DNA from: Lutjanus erythropterus
Taxonomy: Eukaryota; Chordata; Actinopteri; Lutjaniformes; Lutjanidae
Direction of reading: 5' to 3'
DNA length: 64,000 nucleotides
Assembly (NCBI GenBank): GCA_020091685.1
Contig: CM034603.1
Coordinates: 16,578,596 to 16,642,595, forward strand
Shown here: positions 58,100 through 64,000 of the stretch, in pieces
How positions within the stretch are numbered: the first letter of the stretch is position 1
Layout: each line of letters opens with the position of its first letter
Position numbers and translations under genes: made by a program
Notes under the pieces: generated by a model
Seen by the model: the letters and a program-made list of their open reading frames with translations, nothing else
What the model was told of the DNA's origin: nothing
Database searches by the model: none

Positions 58100-60025
58100 A
58101 GTCTTAACTTTAAAAATAACTATTTCATTTAGATTTCTTCACAGAATAGAATGAAATGCTGAGATATAGGTTTTTAAGTTTTCTTACAATGCTTAAAATT
58201 AAGAAGATTTTTTGAGCCCCTGTAAAGCTTCAGAGCCTCCAGTGGGAGTTGGGACTACTCAGCAATATATTGTATAAAGTAATTAAAATCAGCTCCACAT
58301 TTACCAGCTGCAACATTTAAGTTATGAACACATTAATGCATTAACAAAGTCCTACTTGATATTTTGTACTTTTGTGCTTTCTCCTTCAAACAAATCTAGA
58401 TATAAAACATAATCCATGCAGATAGATAGATAGATATAGATAGATAGATAGATAGATAGATAGAACTATTTAGAAAATTTAACATCATTTATCTTAAAAA
58501 GAAATGTAAACTTAAATAATGTTTCTTAAATCACTAACTATTTCAAAATACTAGTATTTCTAACATAATTATTTAGTGTTTCAAAATAATGACTCTTTAT
58601 TTTAAGGTTGTTTTCATTATTTTGAGATACTAACTCAATATTTTGAAAAAACTACATAGTACATTATTTAAGGTAGTAAGTCCTTATTTCAAGAAAGATT
58701 CATATTGCAAATCTTATTTTTTCTCCATCAAAATTGGCAGAAGTGGTCCTCCATCAGACATGCGATCTGTCTCTTTCTACAGAGACTCCGGCAGTGTAGT
58801 TTATACTCTTCTGTACACACCACAAATAAAACTAAGACTTATAGCCAAAGAAGTTTTAAACTTCTGTCCATATTTGTATGTTCCTTTCACTTGCCCTGAG
58901 CTCTTTCTTTCTCTCTAGCAACAAATTCACAAGACCCTGTTGCAACTGATGCCATGTGCATGTAAAACCACTACTATTATATATCATCTTATTTTGAAAT
59001 CAGTCCCATCAAAGATAATTAGTGCTTTCAAAATGAGAGGCAAATAAAGCAATGTTAAAAAGAGAAATAAATAAAAGAGAAATAAAACGTGTCCCTTCAT
59101 GATACCTGTAGCCTACAGTGTTTCAGAAAGTGGTTGGGCTTTAATGTTATGATATAACATATTTTACATTATGTTCACACAGGGAGGAAAATGAAGTAGA
59201 AAGATGATAACACCTCATAAGAAAATTACAATGACAAAAATAGTTTTGATGAAGATGTAGGAAGTCAGTATGATATTAATATAGACTTGAAAAAATATGA
59301 ACCTTGCCTTAAATAGATGTGAACAATACTAACATTTTTCAGAGTGTGTTATTCATCTTGTTTTGTCTGAGGTCATCATTACAGATAATTGAATTTGAAA
59401 CTTCAAATTGAGACTTCCTCCATTTAGTTTGATTTATTGCATGTCTTTTACCATGAGTTTTCGTTCTAAGGTACAGCAACCAGATTTAAAAATAGGAGGA
59501 AAACAGGAAATATTAGAAAAAATTTTTAATTGCATTTGATATGAATACATGAGGAAATAGCAGAGACAAACACAAAGATTCCATTCTGATAAAGGGAACT
59601 GTCATTTCGCAATAGACCTTTAGCTGACATGGTGTTGGGGAAAAAGTTAGTTCAGCCAACAGACCCAATCTTCCTGACACTAGAATAAAACTTTAAATGT
59701 GGCATGTAGATACACTGTTGTTAACTATAATTTTAATTTCATAATCATGTAGCTGACAACTCAGTTGTTTTTAACAAATTTACATTGTCCTCAGCTCTGA
59801 AACACCCTCTTCCTCTGAAACCATGTCTAAAAGGCTTTCTGGCAGGCCTTCCATTTGACAGTGAGAATGTTGTACATACATAAACTGGTAAAAAACATGG
59901 AGACAGGGAAAGTATATAGCTGCAATAACTGTTTATTTGTAAACAAAAAAATAAATGTCACATTCAAAACTCCATTTGAATAACATTAGATATTTGTTCT
60001 GTAATTTGTCTCTTAAATGTTCAGC
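58100..60025. other. intergenic
   Basis: A/T-rich DNA with a (GATA)n array at about 58420-58463. No gene was recognised. Confidence 0.5.
58420..58463. repeat. (GATA)n microsatellite
   Basis: Two GATA runs separated by one TATA interruption. Confidence 0.95.
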
Positions 60026-60027
60026 AT

Positions 60028-60365
60028 GTTCCATCCATCCATTGTCCATCACTGCTTATCCTGTCACAGGGAGTTGCCTATCCCAGCTGACACTGTGAGG
60101 CAGGGTCTACTCTGCACAAGTCATCAGTTTATCACAGGGCTGACATAGAAACAGACAACCATTCATGCTCACATTCACCACAGGCAATTTAGAGTTACCA
60201 ATTAACCTATTATGCTGCATGTCTTCAGGTTAGGAGGATGCTTGAGTACCTGAGAGAACCAAGCAGACATGAGAGAACATGCAAACTCTGCACAGAAAGG
60301 CCCTGCCCCAGCCACAACTCCCCAGGCAACAAGCTGGGGGATTCAGACTCAGGACCTTGCTGTCC
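60028..60365 (-). mobile_element. L2-type LINE 3' end
   Basis: Plus-strand words CCATCCATCCATTGTCCATC, CCTATCCCAGCTGACACTGT, GCAATTTAGAGTTACCAATT and GAACATGCAAACTCTGCACA match the 3' part of a very common fish L2/Maui-type LINE. The (GGAT)n tail at 60028 on the minus strand marks its 3' end. Only the 3' fragment is present. Confidence 0.75.
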
Positions 60366-60955
60366 AGTGCAACTACTCAAATGAAGGACCTCTTCAGGTG
60401 CTCAGGCCTATAATTAAAAACAAATAAATATAAAATTCAGTTGACAAAGTAAACAAAACCGTAGGCAAAGCAAAACAAAAACAGTAGGCAAAGCAAAAGA
60501 ACCATATATAAAGTAAAAGAAAACAGGGCAAAGCAGCAGTAAAAGGGGGCAGGAGGACCTGAACAAGGCAGAAAATACAATTAGCTGGCCCACACCTCGT
60601 AATAAAACTGGTGATGAACCATTCTACCACCACCTTAGGTCTGGGTAACAGGCAGGAGGGAAGTCTGCGGTAACTGGCCAGCTAACACATTGCATATGCT
60701 TAACAAGACTAAAGTCCAAGCAACAATTGTACACAAACAGGCTTTTTTGCATATACCTGGTGTGAGCAAACATTCACAGCCAACAGCAGGACAGAGCATG
60801 AGTGCAGGAAAGAGGGGAGGAAAGCCCACAGGTGCCTTATATTGCCTGGCTCTGATAGGAGGTTGGGACAAGGAGGAGTCAGCCTTTATATTCAACCTAC
60901 TCACTGTTCTGCACTGCTGGAGAGTCCCACCACACTTTGAAGGATTTAATATATG

Positions 60956-61001
<46 letters not shown>

Positions 61002-61750
61002 CAAAATAGAAGTTGCTACTATATTGACATGCATCCAGTGATTAATTTCAGTGAGAAACTTTCAACCCATTTACACCTGGTATTAAATGTGATCTGTATC
61101 TTGATCGTGTTTACACTTAGCTAGGATCTAAACACAATGCAAGCCAGGCTGCTCCAGATGTTGTCTGGCAGGTCTGATCACAGGATGACCGCACAACGCA
61201 CCTTCATTAACATGTGTTTTCCTCACCTGGATAACATACAACACATACAGATCATATCTTATTTTATGAAATGTTGTCATGTAGGAAATCTTGAGTTATG
61301 ACTATAAGAGTGTTGTCTGAGGTCACAGTGATGTTGACCTTGACCCTTAACCTTAATCAGTTCATCCTGTCAAGTGGACGCTGTGCCAGAAGAAGAAATT
61401 CTCCCTCCTAAGAAACTGCAAAAATGGAATGGACATGAGATGACTTTGACCTTGACCACCCATATCTAATCAGTTTACTCTTGACACCAAGTGAAAATCT
61501 GTGCAAAGTTTAAAGAAATTCTGTCAGCCTTCTTGAAACATCATGTTCACAGGAATGGGATGGACAGACAACCTCCAGCCACGGCTGTGACTGGTGCAGT
61601 AGTCTCGCTCAACTGATTTTCTGCTATAAAGGAAAAACACCCTGCCTTGTTTGTATTAGTCTAAATCAATCAAGTTTAGCTGTGGTATGTTAAGCTGCTG
61701 TGGGGGTCCCACATGGGCCAACTATTGACCTTTTTGTTTAATCTTTAAAA
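60366..61750. other. intergenic repeat-rich stretch
   Basis: Contains GTAGGCAAAGCAAAA-type short tandem units (60460-60500) and a (TA)n array (60955-60999). Minus and plus frames of about 90-140 codons run through repeats and lack any domain. Confidence 0.5.
60955..60999. repeat. (TA)n microsatellite
   Basis: More than twenty TA units. Confidence 0.95.
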
Positions 61751-61990
61751 GCTTCCTACCTGTAAAGATGACACAAAACTTTCCATTTCACTTTCTGCTG
61801 ATAACAAGAACACTGACGTCTTGCTGTCGTTCAACTGTTTGAATGAAACCAACCACTGAGATCACAACTTCCTTCAGTTACACAGGAAAGACAGCGACCT
61901 GTAGTCTCAGCATGATATGTGTTCGGAAAGACCAGGGAAGTACATGAAGTGAGCAGTCTCTCAGTCCTCACAGTACATACATACATACAT

Positions 61991-62669
61991 TGTTACGGCT
62001 ACCACTGTTTCCACCCCATGTTTAACCCTTTGCCGTGTAGTTCTTTTTATATATTGCAGTGTGAACTCCGCCCGTGATTGGCCTCCAGCTTTGAGGGGCG
62101 TGCCTTCGACACCCACTCTGTTGTTGTTTGGCTTGCTGATTGGTGCCCTTTGTTCGCTCATCCACCAATCACAGTCCATGATATTTAAGCTCAGTGAGCG
62201 TGCCAGTCATGGCGGCTGCCTTTTCCATAGACAGTTTGCCACACGCCTCTCGCTGTTGTTAGTGTTATGCTGTATTGTCTTGAGGTACTCGCTGAAAGGG
62301 ATCAGCCAGGAACAGATTCAAAACTGATTAATGTCAACACTCTTGCTAGGTTGTTTGTAAATTGTATTAGTTCACACTAGGTATAGGCATGCTGACTTCT
62401 TTGTATTTATGTTTTAAAACTTGACAAGGTAGATTGCTACAGGTGTTTTTTTGCTTTAATTTTTAGCCTCTGTAGTAGTTGTTAAGCTCCACTTTGGGAG
62501 CCTTTATATTTCTTTCCTTGAGCTGAGCAGCACTCATCGTCTGCCTGTTTGATTTTTTTCCATTTGTGTTAATTGTCACTTTAATTGCCAGTAAATAAAT
62601 AACTTTAATTTTACCAATTACAACTGGTTTATGTTCCTTCCCTTTTCCCATCGAGCTAAGGGTCGAACA
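61991..62669 (+). mobile_element. candidate solo LTR of a retrotransposon
   Basis: Begins TGTTACGGCT and ends GGTCGAACA (TG...CA ends, TGTT/AACA inverted). Flanks TACAT (61986-61990) and TACAC (62670-62674) match at 4 of 5. Inside, in promoter order, are a TATA-like TTTATATATTG (about 62047), three CCAAT/ATTGG boxes (about 62075, 62137, 62163) and an AATAAA (62594) about 70 nt before the 3' end. No internal retroviral genes are adjacent. A fish gene promoter with CCAAT boxes is the main alternative. Confidence 0.4.
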
Positions 62670-62677
62670 TACACACA

Positions 62678-62713
<36 letters not shown>

Positions 62714-63479
62714 ACACGAAAATACTGTCTTTGTACTCTTTTAAACTGTCAGATATCTTTACCTTGTTCGATTTTTCAACCAGTGGGTTCCACAAAATCA
62801 CCCCACAAATGGATATGTACATACTTTTCAGAGTGGAAAGAAAAACGACATTGTTTCAAATTTAATTTACCTCTAAGTTACCCCCATTCAAGAATATATT
62901 TTGTGTGATGCTGGGTAGTAAATTATTTTTGCTTTGTGCATGGCCTGAGCAGTTTAAAATCCACCAGATCCATAAATTAGTTCATGACTTCCAAACAATT
63001 ATTAGTGTGTTCCCGATATCCAACATTGTGTAAAATTCTGCAACACTCAACAACTTTTTTACATATGTTATATGTGGTTTCCAGCAGATTCTGTGGTCTG
63101 TTATCACACCAAGCAATTTGTTTTCATACTCTTTCAATCATAACATTGTCATCCAAATAAATACTGTTTTATTTTTGAGGAGAGGGAACTTCATTTGAAA
63201 TTCTCATGATAAATTATCTTGTTATCTCAAGAAAAGTCTTTGTTTTCCCAACAATAATGAGAGAAATTAACCCGTTATCACAAGAAAATTTGCTTTTTGT
63301 TTGATTTTTGTCAGGGTCAGAGTGGGACTAATTTCCACCCTGGGAGTTTCATGCTTCAGACCAGCCCACTTTAGTTCACATCTTATTATACTGGAGCATA
63401 ATAGTGCCCAGTATCACAAATAATATAAGACCACTCACTATTCTCTACAACTGTTATACATATATATACCTCACCAACG

Positions 63480-63518
<39 letters not shown>

Positions 63519-64000
63519 GCATAATTTATTAAGCCTTTCATCCAAACAAAAATCTTTCAAAATCAACATTTGCACTGAACTTACACACAGTACATTAAAT
63601 GGCTTATTACAACTCAAAATAATAAAACACATGTATTGGCAATAATGAATAATTAAGTGTCGTCAAATAGCAAATGCAACTTTTATGACACTTTCTCTAA
63701 CATTGCATGGAATTATTTTACAACATTTTACTGTATGGTTTAAACATAAACCACAATGCTTGAATATCTGGTGAAAGTATACAGATTTGGCTGTTTTCAC
63801 ATTTGTGCTGCTAGCATGATGGATCTGTTTATCTGAGGTAAAATTGTACATAGACGCACCAAACATAAGACGAAGGAAGTTCACAGTATGTATAAATGTT
63901 GGTACATAACCCACTGTATTGCAGACTGAAGGCTAATGAACATGTATCACTTGGCAATGAGAGTGTTGAAAATATATATTCCAGGGTTCACATCCAATGT
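62670..64000. other. intergenic
   Basis: A (CA)n array at about 62674-62712, TTATCTCAAG-type repeats at 63205-63290 like those at 20.7-21.1 kb, and a (TA)n array at about 63489-63514. No gene was recognised. Confidence 0.55.

Noticed and set aside
60690..61124. 144-codon plus frame
   Set aside because: It runs through a (TA)n array (alternating Ile-Tyr) and repeat sequence, with no domain and no splice context.

Overview
The window is nuclear DNA from a vertebrate, almost certainly a percomorph-type teleost fish. It has short exons with GT-AG introns, many fish-type transposon remnants (hAT and TTAA-flanked MITEs, tRNA-derived SINEs, LINE tails) and abundant dinucleotide repeats. No bacterial, CRISPR or tRNA/rRNA gene features were seen.

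Positions 1-18406 (+) hold the 3' two thirds of a kirrel1 (Neph1) orthologue: eight in-phase coding exons for Ig4, Ig5, the transmembrane helix and the full cytoplasmic tail with its C-terminal PDZ ligand. The signal peptide and Ig1-3 lie upstream of the window. A long A/T-rich 3' UTR follows, at least to about 20 kb and possibly to about 26.8 kb. The introns carry MITEs, a SINE with a perfect 16-bp target-site duplication, and a decayed LINE.

Positions 26.8-37.3 kb are intergenic. They are dominated by a peculiar low-complexity block at 28.5-31.15 kb: pyrimidine tracts, an A/G-rich minisatellite, an AAT array and a GGTTCTACC-type repeat.

Positions 37.3-56.2 kb hold a cluster of decaying two-Ig-domain receptor genes of the CD2/SLAM type. 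Each copy is built as signal-peptide exon, V-type exon without the usual cysteines, cysteine-rich C2 exon, and TM exon. Copy 1 (37995-42153) has an orphan extra signal exon inside it. Copy 2 is at 43851-46508, copy 3 is a ruin at 48829-49276, and copy 4 is inverted (56125-54883, minus) with an unrelated TM exon. Every copy carries frameshifts or stops, whereas the kirrel1 exons are clean. The cluster therefore looks like birth-and-death evolution of an immune receptor family beside kirrel1. The lesions sit largely at short homopolymers, so assembly error has to be excluded.

Positions 56.2-64 kb are repeat-rich: a hAT-like element, an L2-type LINE tail, a candidate solo LTR at 61991-62669 and microsatellites. 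No convincing intact gene was found there.
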